Of a DNA stretch of 64,000 bases, positions 1 through 8,465 are shown in pieces. This DNA is from Caulobacter segnis (GTDB lineage: Bacteria; Pseudomonadota; Alphaproteobacteria; Caulobacterales; Caulobacteraceae): NCBI RefSeq assembly GCF_029543125.1, contig NZ_JARQWW010000007.1, positions 1 to 64,000 on the forward strand. The letters are read 5' to 3'. Positions within the stretch are counted from its first letter, which is position 1, and each line of letters opens with the position of its first letter. The notes beneath the pieces are model-generated. The model did not search any database. It was given only the letters and a program-made list of their open reading frames with translations, and was not told the DNA's origin. A program made the translations under genes and the position numbers.

Positions 1-2
1 TC

Positions 3-77
3 AAACGACCACACTCAGGCATCGCCGGCCTCACACCCTGGCAACGGGTGAACAACCTTCTTGGAAACGACACCTAG
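3..77 (+). mobile_element. 3' end of a DDE/rve transposase, probably IS481 family (partial)
   Basis: Reading frame 3 of the first 77 bases is open and ends in TAG at 75-77. It gives 24 residues, beginning KRPHSGIAGLTPWQR and ending NNLLGNDT. The RPHSGxxGLTP pattern is typical of the extreme C-terminus of integrase-core (rve) transposases, where an HRPH segment follows the catalytic Glu. The IS481 assignment is from memory of the family and is tentative. Most of the element lies before the window. The stop lies 1 nt past the stop of the convergent DUF4287 gene, so the element boundary must lie within a few bases of position 72-77. Confidence 0.6.
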
Positions 78-631
78 GCCGCCGCGTAGGCGGCCCACAG
101 CCACTCCACCAGTTCCGCGTCGATCTCGGCGGCGTCCGTCAGGCGGGAGCGGTGAGTGACCATGCTGTTCCAGGAGCCGGCGGCGGCGAAGCGTTCGGTG
201 GGAGCCACGGCCTTGCGCTTGACGCCGATGTCGAGACGGCCCGCAACCGGCTGGACGATGGCGAACTTCCGCGTGCCGCGAACCAGGCTGACATAAGTGT
301 CCGTGGGGGCCAGGTCGACGTCGTCACCCAGGGCCTTGGCCTTTTCCGCCACGGCGTCGAACAGCGGGCGCAGGGACGCACGGCCGCCCGAGAACAGCTT
401 GTCGATCCGGTCGCCTGCCGCGCCGCGCGGCTCCACATCGGCCTTGAGCAGGGCGAAGATCGCCATGGCGTGGCCCCGGCCCAGGTCGAACTCATCCTTC
501 AGCCACGCCACCACGTCGCCGGCCTTCACGCCGGGTCCGGCAAGCCCCTTGGCGGCGGCGAGCGCTTTCAAGGCGTCTGGACTCTTGCCGGTCTTCGCCT
601 CAACGGCGTTGAGATAGGCCTGGAAGGACAT
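74..631 (-). CDS. DUF4287/DUF5655 domain protein
   Basis: This 185-residue soluble protein starts MSFQAYLNAVEAKTGKSPD, the hallmark N-terminus of DUF4287 (about residues 1-70). The second half (about 75-185, with TDTYVSLVRGTRKFAIVQP) matches the DUF5655 type of small domain. Proteins with this pairing are usually complete at about 180-190 residues, so the gene looks intact. The biochemical role of the family is unknown. The gene stands alone, and its stop codon overlaps the truncated transposase on the other strand by two bases. The last residues (AAYAAA) are coded right beside the mobile-element end, so the native C-terminus could have been altered by the insertion. No signal peptide or membrane segment is seen. 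Confidence 0.75.
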   Translation of the reverse strand: MSFQAYLNAVEAKTGKSPDALKALAAAKGLAGPGVKAGDVVAWLKDEFDLGRGHAMAIFALLKADVEPRGAAGDRIDKLFSGGRASLRPLFDAVAEKAKALGDDVDLAPTDTYVSLVRGTRKFAIVQPVAGRLDIGVKRKAVAPTERFAAAGSWNSMVTHRSRLTDAAEIDAELVEWLWAAYAAA

Positions 632-708
632 AGGGGCTCCTCGTGGTGTCTGTCCGCCCTAGGACGGACGAGCGGCGGCCGACCCGACAGGCCGCTCAAG
701 CCTTTTGA

Positions 709-1314
709 TCAATTCTCGAAGCGAGCCAGCCAGACGGTGTGTCCCCCGCAGCTCGGGTCGTCGGCCAAATGCCGCAGCACCCGAAAGCCGTGGCTGGCCA
801 GCAAACCCTCATACTCCGTTCGGTCCAGGCTGGCGTGATAGAGCGGGTCGCCTCGATATTCGCCGACGACCTCGCCCGCGCTGGGCCCGCTGGTGAACAT
901 GAGCGCCGCGCCAGGCGCGGCATGGTCCCGAAAAACCGCGAACATGGCGCGTTGGTCCGCCGGCGTCAGGTGGAAGAAGCTGTCCCAGGCCAAAATCCCG
1001 CCGAAACGCCGACCCAAGTCCAGGCGGCGCATGTCGGCCACGCGCCAGTCTCCGCTCGGAAAGCGCTTGCGGCAAAGCGCGACGAGGGTGGTGGAGGAGT
1101 CCACGCCGGTCAGCGCATGGCCCGCCTCGATCAGGTGTCGGGCGATGGGCTCGCCGCAGCCGCAGCCAAGGTCGAGGATCGGCGCATCCGGACTGGCGGC
1201 CTTGCGGAAGGCCGCAAGCCATCCCCGCTCCATCAGGCTGCGTCCGCGGTCGCGGTCGTAGTCCTCCGCGTGGCGCTCATAAAGCGCAATGATGTCGTCC
1301 GCCGCCTTCCGCAT
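709..1314 (-). CDS. class I SAM-dependent methyltransferase
   Basis: The protein has 201 residues from the ATG at 1314 (MRKAADDIIALYERHAEDYD). The frame is open further upstream but lacks a better start, and the family begins here. Motif I (ILDLGCGCGEPIARHL, about residues 45-60) binds S-adenosylmethionine. A second acidic strand end (LTGVDSSTTLVALCRKRFP) contacts the ribose, and VADMRRLDL is motif II. The C-terminal HTVWLARF strand is typical of the fold. The size fits small-molecule methyltransferases of the UbiE/Methyltransf_25 type. The substrate cannot be told from the sequence. The gene is monocistronic and divergent from the glutathione transferase. Confidence 0.8.
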   Translation of the reverse strand: MRKAADDIIALYERHAEDYDRDRGRSLMERGWLAAFRKAASPDAPILDLGCGCGEPIARHLIEAGHALTGVDSSTTLVALCRKRFPSGDWRVADMRRLDLGRRFGGILAWDSFFHLTPADQRAMFAVFRDHAAPGAALMFTSGPSAGEVVGEYRGDPLYHASLDRTEYEGLLASHGFRVLRHLADDPSCGGHTVWLARFEN

Positions 1315-1444
1315 GGCCGGATGATCGCGAGCCGACCCATGGCTGGCAAGGCGGCGCGGAGAATTTGCCGGGACGTGTCGGAAACCCTCCCCCTCGTCCG
1401 TCCTTGAGATGAAGCGGCTCAGCCGCACGAAGGGAGAAAAGACC

Positions 1445-2095
1445 ATGATCAAGGTCAGCGCTTTTAAATGGGTTCCGGATTTCGCTCAGGGACTGGTGCG
1501 CGACCTGCGGGTCCGCTGGGCTCTGGAAGAGGCGGGCTGGCCTTATGAAATCAGGCTGATCGGACCGGAAGATCAGGAAAGCGAGGCCTATCGCGAGAAG
1601 CAGCCCTTCGGCCAGGTGCCGGCCTATGAAGAGCGCGGCCAGGTTCTCTTCGAATCCGGGGCTATCGTCCTGCACATCGCGGAACGCACCGAAGCCCTGA
1701 TGCCATCGGACGTGGAGCAGCGCGCGAAGACGGTCACCTGGCTGTTCGCCGCGATGAACACCATGGAGCCCGCCTTCGATGGTCTGGCCGACCTGGACCT
1801 GTTCCATCCCGGCCAGGCGTGGGCGCTGGCGCGTCGGCCGGAGGCGGAGGCCTTCGTGAAGCGCCGCTTGACCGAACTGGCTTCCTATCTGGCGGGCGAC
1901 GACTATCTGGTCGCGGGCCGGTTCACCGCCGCCGATCTCTTGATGACGACGGTGCTGCGCAACTTGCGGCACACGGATCTGGTCACCGCCGATCCGGTGC
2001 TGGGCGCCTATCTGCGGCGTTGCGAGGCGCGGCCTTGCTTCCAGAAGGCCCTGGCCGACCAGATGGCCACGTTCGAGAAGTACGCGCCGGCCTAG
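1445..2095 (+). CDS. glutathione S-transferase family protein
   Basis: This 216-residue protein starts at ATG 1445 behind AGGGAG, which is preferred over an in-frame ATG 12 codons upstream. The N-terminal thioredoxin-fold half (about 1-80) carries the GST glutathione-binding features: VPAYEERGQVLFESGAIVLHI resembles the cis-Pro plus E-S-x-A-I segment. The helical C-terminal half (about 90-205) contains the conserved GRFTAADLLMTTVLR N-capping/hydrophobic-staple motif. Such enzymes conjugate glutathione to electrophiles or act as peroxidases in the cytoplasm. The first helix lacks an obvious catalytic Cys or Ser near residue 10, so activity is uncertain. Its stop codon overlaps the convergent DUF4180 gene. 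Confidence 0.85.
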   Translation: MIKVSAFKWVPDFAQGLVRDLRVRWALEEAGWPYEIRLIGPEDQESEAYREKQPFGQVPAYEERGQVLFESGAIVLHIAERTEALMPSDVEQRAKTVTWLFAAMNTMEPAFDGLADLDLFHPGQAWALARRPEAEAFVKRRLTELASYLAGDDYLVAGRFTAADLLMTTVLRNLRHTDLVTADPVLGAYLRRCEARPCFQKALADQMATFEKYAPA

Positions 2096-2463
2096 GCGCG
2101 GACCGCCAGCCCTCGTTCGAGCGCCGCCAGGTCTGGAACGAACCAGACTGACGGGCCCAGGTTCGACTCGTGGACGAAATCGCGCAGGGCGTCGCTGCCG
2201 GCGATCTCCGTCGAAATGTCGCCGACGATGGCCACGTTCAGTCGGTAATTGACGAACTTCTGGATGACGAGGCCGGCTATGCGGGTGCTGAGCCGCAGAA
2301 AGTCCGGTCCCAGCCGTGCGGTTGGGATCACGAGCCACTCCGCCTCGTGCGACCACGCCGCGCTGATGAAGTCGTTGGCGTCGGATTCGGCCGCCAGCAG
2401 CGGACCGTGCGGCGAAAAGACCAGCACGCGGGTCTCGCCCAATGTCGTCGAATGATCTTCCAT
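2092..2463 (-). CDS. DUF4180 domain protein
   Basis: The protein has 123 residues and is a single compact domain. The order is an LVFSPHGPLLAAESDANDFIS segment, an AEWLVIPTARLGPDFLRLSTRIAG helix and a final NYRLNVAIVGDIS ... SNLGPSVWFVPDLAALE segment. This is the full pattern of DUF4180, whose members are about 115-125 residues long and have no established function. The end resembles the STAS-like SpoIIAA fold, where a strand-helix pair ends the domain; that is an inference. No signal sequence is present. The gene is convergent with the GST gene, with a 4-nt overlap and no terminator hairpin between them. Confidence 0.75.
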   Translation of the reverse strand: MEDHSTTLGETRVLVFSPHGPLLAAESDANDFISAAWSHEAEWLVIPTARLGPDFLRLSTRIAGLVIQKFVNYRLNVAIVGDISTEIAGSDALRDFVHESNLGPSVWFVPDLAALERGLAVRA

Positions 2464-2597
2464 GCCCGCTCATACCGGAGTTCGCTCGTCCCGCGCCAGC
2501 CATCGCCCCTAGGTCGCCGCATTCGGCGAAAATCATTCGCCCAAGGCGGCGTGGTTTGATAGCTCGTTCCGCAAAACAAGAATTACGGAGGAGCCCC

Positions 2598-4109
2598 ATG
2601 CGCAGCATCCACCATTTCGTGAACGGTCAGGCCTTTGAAGGCGCCTCGGGCCGGTTCGGCGACGTGTTCAGTCCCAACACCGGCGAGATCCAGGCCCGCG
2701 TCCAGCTGGCGACCCCCGCCGAGCTCGATGCGGCGGTGCAGGCCGCCGTCGCCGCCCAGCGCGTCTGGAGCACGGTGAACCCGCAGCGCCGCGCCCGGGT
2801 GATGTTCGAGTTCAAGCGCCTGGTCGAGGCGAACATGGGCCAGCTGGCCGAGCTGCTGTCCAGCGAGCACGGCAAGGTCATCGCCGACTCCAAGGGCGAC
2901 ATCCAGCGCGGCCTGGAGGTGATCGAGTTCGCCTGCGGCATCCCCCATGTCCTCAAGGGGGAATACACCGAAGGCGCCGGGCCGGGCATCGACGTCTATT
3001 CCATGCGCCAGCCCCTGGGCGTGGCGGCGGGGATCACCCCGTTCAACTTCCCCGCCATGATCCCGATGTGGATGTTCGGGGTGGCCATCGCGGTGGGCAA
3101 CACCTTCATCCTCAAGCCGTCGGAGAAGGACCCGTCGGTGCCGGTGCGCCTGGCCGAGCTGATGATGCAGGCCGGGGCCGAGCTGGGCCTGGACATGAAG
3201 GGCGTGCTGAACGTCGTGCATGGCGACAAGGTCAGCGTCGACGCCATCCTGCAGCACCTGGACATCAAGGCCGTCAGCTTCGTCGGCTCGTCCGACATCG
3301 CGCACTACGTCTATTCCCAGGGCACGGCGAACGGAAAGCGCGTCCAGGCCATGGGCGGAGCCAAGAACCACGGGATCATCCTGCCTGACGCCGACATGGA
3401 CCAGACGGTGAAGGACCTGCTGGGCGCGGCCTATGGCTCGGCCGGCGAGCGCTGCATGGCCCTGCCGGTGGTGGTGCCGGTGGGCAAGGCTACGGCTGAC
3501 GAGCTGCGCGAGCGGCTGGTGGCCGGCATCGAGACCCTGAAGGTTGGGGTCAGCACCGACGGCGAGGCGCACTACGGTCCGGTGGTGTCCAGCGCCCACC
3601 GCGCCAAGGTGGCGGACTACATCCGCCTGGGCGCCGAGGAGGGGGCGGAGCTGGTGGTCGACGGCCGCGACTTCGCCCTGCAGGGCTACGAGAAGGGCTT
3701 CTTCATCGGCCCGACCCTGTTCGATCAGGTCAAGCCGACCATGAAGACCTACCAGGAAGAGATCTTCGGCCCCGTCCTGCAGATCGTCCGCGCCGAGACC
3801 TTCGAGGAGGCGGTGCGCCTGCCGTCGGAGCACCAGTACGGCAACGGGGTGGCGATCTTCACCCGCAACGGCCGGGCGGCGCGGGAGTTCGCCTCTCAGG
3901 TCAATGTGGGCATGGTGGGCATCAATGTGCCGATCCCGGTGCCGGTGGCCTATCACACCTTCGGCGGCTGGAAGCGCAGCGCCTTCGGCGACACCAACCA
4001 GCACGGCATGGAAGGCGTGAAGTTCTACACCAAGGTGAAGACCGTCACCGCCCGCTGGCCGGAAGGCGAGAGCGAGGACAGCGCCTTCGTCATCCCGACC
4101 ATGCGGTGA
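2598..4109 (+). CDS. mmsA: CoA-acylating methylmalonate-semialdehyde dehydrogenase
   Basis: The start is the ATG at 2598 behind a strong GGAGGAG site, giving 503 residues; the open frame extends upstream without a better start. The enzyme oxidises methylmalonate or malonate semialdehyde to propionyl- or acetyl-CoA in valine, beta-alanine and inositol catabolism. The aldehyde dehydrogenase superfamily features are present: the TPFNFPAMIPMWM segment, the ILKPSEKDP segment, the catalytic Cys286 in GSAGERCMALPV and the EEIFGPVLQIVRA segment. The GERCMA context, with FNFPAMIPMWMFP-like residues upstream, distinguishes MmsA from ordinary aldehyde dehydrogenases. No other valine-pathway genes flank it. 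A 515-residue antisense frame over this gene is a GC shadow. Confidence 0.93.
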   Translation: MRSIHHFVNGQAFEGASGRFGDVFSPNTGEIQARVQLATPAELDAAVQAAVAAQRVWSTVNPQRRARVMFEFKRLVEANMGQLAELLSSEHGKVIADSKGDIQRGLEVIEFACGIPHVLKGEYTEGAGPGIDVYSMRQPLGVAAGITPFNFPAMIPMWMFGVAIAVGNTFILKPSEKDPSVPVRLAELMMQAGAELGLDMKGVLNVVHGDKVSVDAILQHLDIKAVSFVGSSDIAHYVYSQGTANGKRVQAMGGAKNHGIILPDADMDQTVKDLLGAAYGSAGERCMALPVVVPVGKATADELRERLVAGIETLKVGVSTDGEAHYGPVVSSAHRAKVADYIRLGAEEGAELVVDGRDFALQGYEKGFFIGPTLFDQVKPTMKTYQEEIFGPVLQIVRAETFEEAVRLPSEHQYGNGVAIFTRNGRAAREFASQVNVGMVGINVPIPVPVAYHTFGGWKRSAFGDTNQHGMEGVKFYTKVKTVTARWPEGESEDSAFVIPTMR

Positions 4110-4212
4110 TCGACCGGTGTTCGTCGCCAAGCGGTGAACTCTCGGCTTTTACGACCTTGCGTCGGGCGGTCTGACGCCCTTCTGTCAGAGCACGATTTGA
4201 TCGGAGCGTTTG

Positions 4213-4998
4213 ATGGATTTTGGCATCGCCGGCAAAACGGCGCTTGTCCTGGGCGGCAGCGGCGGACTGGGAAGAGGGATCGCGCGGGCCCTGGCGGCTG
4301 AGGGCGTGCGGGTCGCGGTGGCGGGCCGCAACGCCGCCGCCGTCGAGGAGACCTGTTGTCAGGTCTGGGACAGGAACGTCCGCTGCCTGCCTCTGACCTG
4401 GGACCTCGCTGATCCGGCGCAGATCGAGCCGAACATCGCCTGGATCGAGGAAGAACTCGGTGCGGTCGAGATCCTGATCAACAACACCGGCGGCCCGCCG
4501 CCGACGCAGGCCCAGGGACAGGACCCGGCCCTGTGGACCGCCCAGTTCCAGGCCATGGTGCTGTCGGTGATCGCCATCACCGACCGCGTCCTGCCGGGTA
4601 TGAAGGCCGCTGGCTGGGGCCGGATCATCACCAGCACCTCGTCGGGGGTGGAGGCGCCGATCCCCGGCCTGGCCATCTCCAACGCCCTGCGCGCCTCGCT
4701 GGTGGGGTGGTCCAAGACCCTGGCGCGGGAGGTCGCGCCTCACGGGATCACCGCCAACATCATCGTGCCCGGCCGCATCGCCACCGACCGCATCCATTTT
4801 CTCGACAGCAAGCGGGCCGAGGCGCAGGGCCGGACCGAGGAAGACGTGCGGGCCGAGGCCACCGCCGCCATTCCTGCCGGCCGCATGGGCACGCCGGAGG
4901 AGTACGGCGCCGTGGCGGCGTTCCTGGCCAGCCGGCAGGCCGCCTATGTCACCGGCTCGATCGTGCGGGTGGACGGGGGCATGATCCCCGGTATCTGA
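4213..4998 (+). CDS. atypical SDR (3-oxoacyl-ACP reductase-like) lacking YxxxK
   Basis: The start ATG at 4213 is used in preference to the adjoining TTG, giving 261 residues. The Rossmann dinucleotide motif is LVLGGSGGLGRGIARAL (about residues 11-27) and the central NNTGGPP corresponds to NNAG. The usual catalytic Tyr-x-x-x-Lys is replaced: the aligned stretch reads GLAISNALRASL, with no Tyr or Lys. The upstream Ser is present (STSS). This matches the BKR-like SDR subgroup known to lack the standard catalytic tetrad. The C-terminus (TGSIVRVDGGMIPGI) is complete. It lies 103 bp after mmsA on the same strand and could be co-transcribed with it. The substrate is unknown. Confidence 0.82.
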   Translation: MDFGIAGKTALVLGGSGGLGRGIARALAAEGVRVAVAGRNAAAVEETCCQVWDRNVRCLPLTWDLADPAQIEPNIAWIEEELGAVEILINNTGGPPPTQAQGQDPALWTAQFQAMVLSVIAITDRVLPGMKAAGWGRIITSTSSGVEAPIPGLAISNALRASLVGWSKTLAREVAPHGITANIIVPGRIATDRIHFLDSKRAEAQGRTEEDVRAEATAAIPAGRMGTPEEYGAVAAFLASRQAAYVTGSIVRVDGGMIPGI

Positions 4999-5111
4999 TC
5001 CGGATCAAAATTGGCGAAAGCGGCGAAATATTCGCGCGTTAGTCGGTTTTCTGCGGCTTTGATTAAACATTGAGGCGCAGGCTCCTCCCCTATCCGGGAG
5101 GAGAGCCTGGA

Positions 5112-6851
5112 GTGTCGAAGACCGAAGACTACGGCGCGGTGGCGATAACTCGCGCCAAGGAACTGCCGACCCGCCTGGCGCTCGCCCTGTTTCTGGCGGG
5201 CGTGGCGACCATGCTTTCCGGGCCGCTGTGGCCGGCGGTCTGGTACGGTTGCGTCTGCGTAGCCCAGGCCATCGACTGGCTCGCCTTCAAGCCCATCCGC
5301 CAGGATCCCGACCGCGCACCGTCGCGTGTCCGCATCTGGCTGTGCGTCCTTTCGGCCACCTTCAACACGGCGGTCTATTCCGGCATCGCGGTCTATCTGT
5401 GGTTCGCGGGCGGCGAGGCGGGCAAGCTGTTCGCCATCCTGCAGCCGGCCGGCGGGCTGCTGCACATCGCCCTGCACATGCACTCGGCTTGGCGGCTGTT
5501 CCTGGCCGCCGCGATCCCGCATCTGTCCTACCTGCTGTTCCTGCCGCTGCTCAGCGGCGTGCTGTCGCCGCGCGACGACATGCTGCCCATGACGGCGGTG
5601 ACCATCGCTGGCGTACTCTACAGCACGCACCTGTTCGTGGCGGTGCGGCGGACCATGGCCACCAACGCCGCCCTTCGCCAAGCGCTCGACCAGGCCGACG
5701 CCGAGCGTCTGCGCGCCGAACAGGCCAGCGCCGCCAAGTCCACCTTCCTGGCCACCATCAGCCACGAGATCCGCACCCCCATGAACGCGGTGGTCGCCGC
5801 CGCCACCCTGCTGCAGGACGACAAGCTGACCCCGGCCCAGGCCGAGCATGTGCAGATGCTGTCCCATTCCAGCGAGGTGTTGCTGGGCCTGCTGAACGAC
5901 GTGCTGGACCTGTCGAAGATCGAGTCCGGCAAGCTGGTTCTGGAGGAGGTCGCCATCGACCTGCCCGCCAAGCTGGAGGCCAGCCTGCACCTGTGGCGCG
6001 GCCGGGCCGAGGCGGCGGGCGTCACCATGTCCGGCGACTTCGCCGACGTGCCGGCGCGCATCGTCACCGACCCCCTGCGGTTCCAGCAGATCCTGTCGAA
6101 CCTGTTGTCCAACGCCGTGAAATTCACTGAGGCAGGCTCCATCGAGCTGCACGCCGGGCGGCTGACCTGGCCCGCACGGCTGTGGGTGGAGGTGCGCGAC
6201 ACCGGCGTGGGCATGACGCCGGAAGTGGCCGCCCGCATCTTTGACCGCTTCGAGCAGGCCAATCCCGGCACCAGCCGCAGCTATGGCGGCACGGGCCTGG
6301 GCCTCAGCATCAGCCGCCACCTGGCCGAGGCCATGGGCGGCTCCCTGACCGTGCGCAGCGAACCCGGCGCCGGCTCGGTCTTCCGCCTGGAGCTGCCGCT
6401 GGTCTTCGGCGACGAGGGCGCGATCTCCGCCGAGCATGACGAGGAGGTCGCCGACGGCTGCCTGCGGCAGGTCAACGTGCTGCTGGCCGAGGACCATCCC
6501 GTGAACCAGAAGATCGTCCAGCTTTATCTGGAGCCGCTGGGCTGCCGCGTGACGGTGGCGGAGAACGGCGAGGAGGCGGTCAAGATCGCCGCCGTCCAGG
6601 CCTTCGACGTCATCCTCATGGACATGCAGATGCCGGTCATGGACGGCATCGAGGCGACCCGCCGCATCCGCGAGACCGGCGCCAACCTGGACACGCCGAT
6701 CCTGGCCCTGACGGCCAACGCCCTGCTGGAGCATCGCCAGCAATGGCTGCGGGTGGGGGTGGAGACCTTCCTGACCAAACCCCTGGACGCCCGCGGCCTG
6801 ATCGAGGCTGTGTCGACGGCGGCGGCCGAGGGCGACCGCCGCGCGGCTTAA
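5112..6851 (+). CDS. membrane hybrid sensor histidine kinase
   Basis: The GTG start at 5112 follows GGGAGGAGAG, giving 579 residues. The N-terminal third (about 15-175) has several hydrophobic segments, suggesting a multi-pass sensory membrane domain, followed by a short coiled linker. The kinase core has the H-box [11 protein letters not shown] with phospho-acceptor His218, the N-box [16 protein letters not shown], the G1 box DTGVGM and the G2 box [11 protein letters not shown]-terminal receiver (about 455-570) carries [12 protein letters not shown], the phospho-acceptor Asp504 in [12 protein letters not shown] and the switch Lys in FLTKPLD. No Hpt domain or response regulator lies next to it, so its phosphorelay partners are elsewhere. 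The signal is unknown. Confidence 0.92.
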   Translation: MSKTEDYGAVAITRAKELPTRLALALFLAGVATMLSGPLWPAVWYGCVCVAQAIDWLAFKPIRQDPDRAPSRVRIWLCVLSATFNTAVYSGIAVYLWFAGGEAGKLFAILQPAGGLLHIALHMHSAWRLFLAAAIPHLSYLLFLPLLSGVLSPRDDMLPMTAVTIAGVLYSTHLFVAVRRTMATNAALRQALDQADAERLRAEQASAAKSTFLATISHEIRTPMNAVVAAATLLQDDKLTPAQAEHVQMLSHSSEVLLGLLNDVLDLSKIESGKLVLEEVAIDLPAKLEASLHLWRGRAEAAGVTMSGDFADVPARIVTDPLRFQQILSNLLSNAVKFTEAGSIELHAGRLTWPARLWVEVRDTGVGMTPEVAARIFDRFEQANPGTSRSYGGTGLGLSISRHLAEAMGGSLTVRSEPGAGSVFRLELPLVFGDEGAISAEHDEEVADGCLRQVNVLLAEDHPVNQKIVQLYLEPLGCRVTVAENGEEAVKIAAVQAFDVILMDMQMPVMDGIEATRRIRETGANLDTPILALTANALLEHRQQWLRVGVETFLTKPLDARGLIEAVSTAAAEGDRRAA

Positions 6852-6968
6852 AATCCTCCCCTTTGGGGGAGGGGGACCGCGAAGCGGTGGAGGGGGTAGG
6901 ACTGGGCTCTGGCTCAGCAGTCCCCCTCCGGCCCTCTGGGCCACCTCCCCCAAGGGGGAGGATTTAAC
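6851..6968. repeat. Caulobacter-type GC-rich intergenic repeat, copy 1
   Basis: The element is about 118 bp long and is bounded by inverted arms: it opens AAATCCTCCCC and closes GGGGAGGATTT. It holds the inner arms GGTGGAGGGGG and CCCCCTCC. It fills the gap between the hybrid kinase and metQ, which converge on it, and so may act as a bidirectional terminator. Copy 3 (19921-20066) shares the GAAG(C/T)GGTGGAGGGGG ... GACTGGGCTC core. Long intergenic repeats of this general kind are known from Caulobacter. Confidence 0.8.
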
Positions 6969-6976
6969 TTCAGCCT

Positions 6977-7780
6977 TTAGAACGCCGGGACCACAGCGCC
7001 GTCGTAGGTCTTCTCGATGAAGGCCTTCACTTCGGGGCCGGTCAGGGCCTTGGCCAGCTTCTGGACGCGCGGGTCGTTCTTGTTATCCTCGCGCGAGACC
7101 AGGAAGTTCACATAGGGGCTTTCCTTGTCCTCGATCGCCAGGGCGTCGCGGGTCGGGTTCAGCTTGGCGTCGAGGGCGTAGTTGGTGTTGATCAGCGCCA
7201 GGTCCAGCTCGCCCAGGACGCGGGGCAGGGTGGCGGCCTCCAGTTCGCGGAACTTCAGGTTCTTGGGGTTTGTGGCGATGTCCTTCAGGGTCGCCAGGGC
7301 GTTTGTCGGATCGGTCAGGGTGATCAGTCCGGCCTTCTGCAGCAGCAGCAGGGCGCGGCCGCCATTGCTGGGCTCGTTCGGGATGGCGACCGTGGCGCCG
7401 TTCGGAATGTCGGCCAGGGCCTTGTGCTTGCGCGAATAGGCGCCGAGCGGCTCGATATGGACGCCGACCACGGTGACCAGATGCGTGCCGCGCTCCTTGT
7501 TGAACTCGTCGAAGTACGGCTTGGTCTGGAAGTAGTTCACGTCCAGCTGCTTCTGGTCGACCTGCAGGTTCGGCTGAACGTAGTCGTTGAACACCTTCAC
7601 CTGCAGCTTCACGCCTTCCTTCTCCAGGATCGGGCGGACCACTTCGAGGATCTCGGCGTGCGGCACGGCGGTGGCGCCGACGGTCAGGGTGTCGGCGGCG
7701 CTCTGAGCCGGCTGGCGGTTGCAGGCGGCCAGCAACAGGGTCGAGGCGGCGGCGATCAGAAGGGCGCGGCGGGCGAGCAT
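6977..7780 (-). CDS. metQ: methionine ABC transporter substrate-binding lipoprotein MetQ
   Basis: The protein has 267 residues from the ATG at 7780; 19 upstream in-frame codons are rejected because a lipoprotein signal starts at this ATG. The signal peptide ends in the lipobox LLLAAC, so the mature protein should be lipid-anchored. The NlpA/MetQ family pattern is present: TVGATAVPHAEILEVVRPILEKEG, then the PNLQVDQKQLDVNYFQTKPY segment, and IPNEPSNGGRALLLLQKAG. It binds methionine and delivers it to MetI and MetN. It is the last gene of a metN-metI-metQ operon, 19 bp after metI. The family length of about 260-275 is matched. Confidence 0.93.
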   Translation of the reverse strand: MLARRALLIAAASTLLLAACNRQPAQSAADTLTVGATAVPHAEILEVVRPILEKEGVKLQVKVFNDYVQPNLQVDQKQLDVNYFQTKPYFDEFNKERGTHLVTVVGVHIEPLGAYSRKHKALADIPNGATVAIPNEPSNGGRALLLLQKAGLITLTDPTNALATLKDIATNPKNLKFRELEAATLPRVLGELDLALINTNYALDAKLNPTRDALAIEDKESPYVNFLVSREDNKNDPRVQKLAKALTGPEVKAFIEKTYDGAVVPAF

Positions 7781-7799
7781 CGGGGAAAGGTCCTTTGAA

Positions 7800-8465
7800 C
7801 TAGCGGCGGCTGACGCGGACGACGAGGCGGTCGCCAACCATCTGCAGCACTTGCACGAGCACGAGAAGCAGCACGACGGTGACGATCATCACGTCGGTCT
7901 GGAAGCGTTGATAGCCGAAGCGGATGGCCAGGTCGCCCAGGCCGCCGGCCCCGACCACCCCGGCCATGGCGGTGTAGGACACCAGGGCGATGGCGGTGAC
8001 GGTGATTCCGGCGATCAGGCCGGGCAGGGCTTCGGGCAGCAGGGCGCCGAAGACGATCTGGCGGGGCGTGGCGCCCATGGCCTGGCTGGCCTCGATGACG
8101 CCGCGATCCACCTCCCGCAGGGCGGTCTCCACCAGGCGGGCGAAGAACGGCGCGGCGCCGACGACCAGCGGCGGGATGGCCCCGGCGACGCCCAGCGACG
8201 TGCCGACCAGCAGCACGGTCAGCGGGATCATGATGATCAGCAGGATGATGAAGGGCACGGCCCGCAGGATGTTGACGATCACCGACAGAACGGCGTGAAC
8301 CGCCTTTTGCTCCAGCAACTGGCGGGGGCCGGTCAGGAACAGCACCACGCCCAGCGGCAGGCCGAAGGCCACGGTCAGGGCCAGCGAGCCGCCCAGCATG
8401 GCCAGGGTGTCCAGGGTCGCCTGGCCGATGTCGGCCCAGTCGATATTGGCGAAGAAGCTGTCCAT
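7800..8465 (-). CDS. metI: methionine ABC transporter permease MetI
   Basis: This 221-residue inner-membrane protein has about five hydrophobic segments. The transport-system inner-membrane motif is near residues 125-165 (REVDRGVIEASQAMGATPRQ), the EAA loop that contacts the ATPase MetN. The start codon overlaps the metN stop by one base (TGATG), showing translational coupling. The size equals the usual MetI length of about 217-225. Together with MetN and MetQ it imports L-methionine and probably D-methionine. Confidence 0.93.
   Translation of the reverse strand: MDSFFANIDWADIGQATLDTLAMLGGSLALTVAFGLPLGVVLFLTGPRQLLEQKAVHAVLSVIVNILRAVPFIILLIIMIPLTVLLVGTSLGVAGAIPPLVVGAAPFFARLVETALREVDRGVIEASQAMGATPRQIVFGALLPEALPGLIAGITVTAIALVSYTAMAGVVGAGGLGDLAIRFGYQRFQTDVMIVTVVLLLVLVQVLQMVGDRLVVRVSRR

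Noticed and set aside
2598..4109. mmsA as the missing alpha-ketoglutarate-semialdehyde dehydrogenase of hydroxyproline breakdown
   Set aside because: Its active-site context is of the CoA-acylating MmsA class and it lies 30 kb from the island.
2583..4130. 515-codon antisense open frame over mmsA
   Set aside because: It is a GC-driven shadow of the well-supported dehydrogenase: composition is His/Arg/Asp-rich without a recognisable domain.
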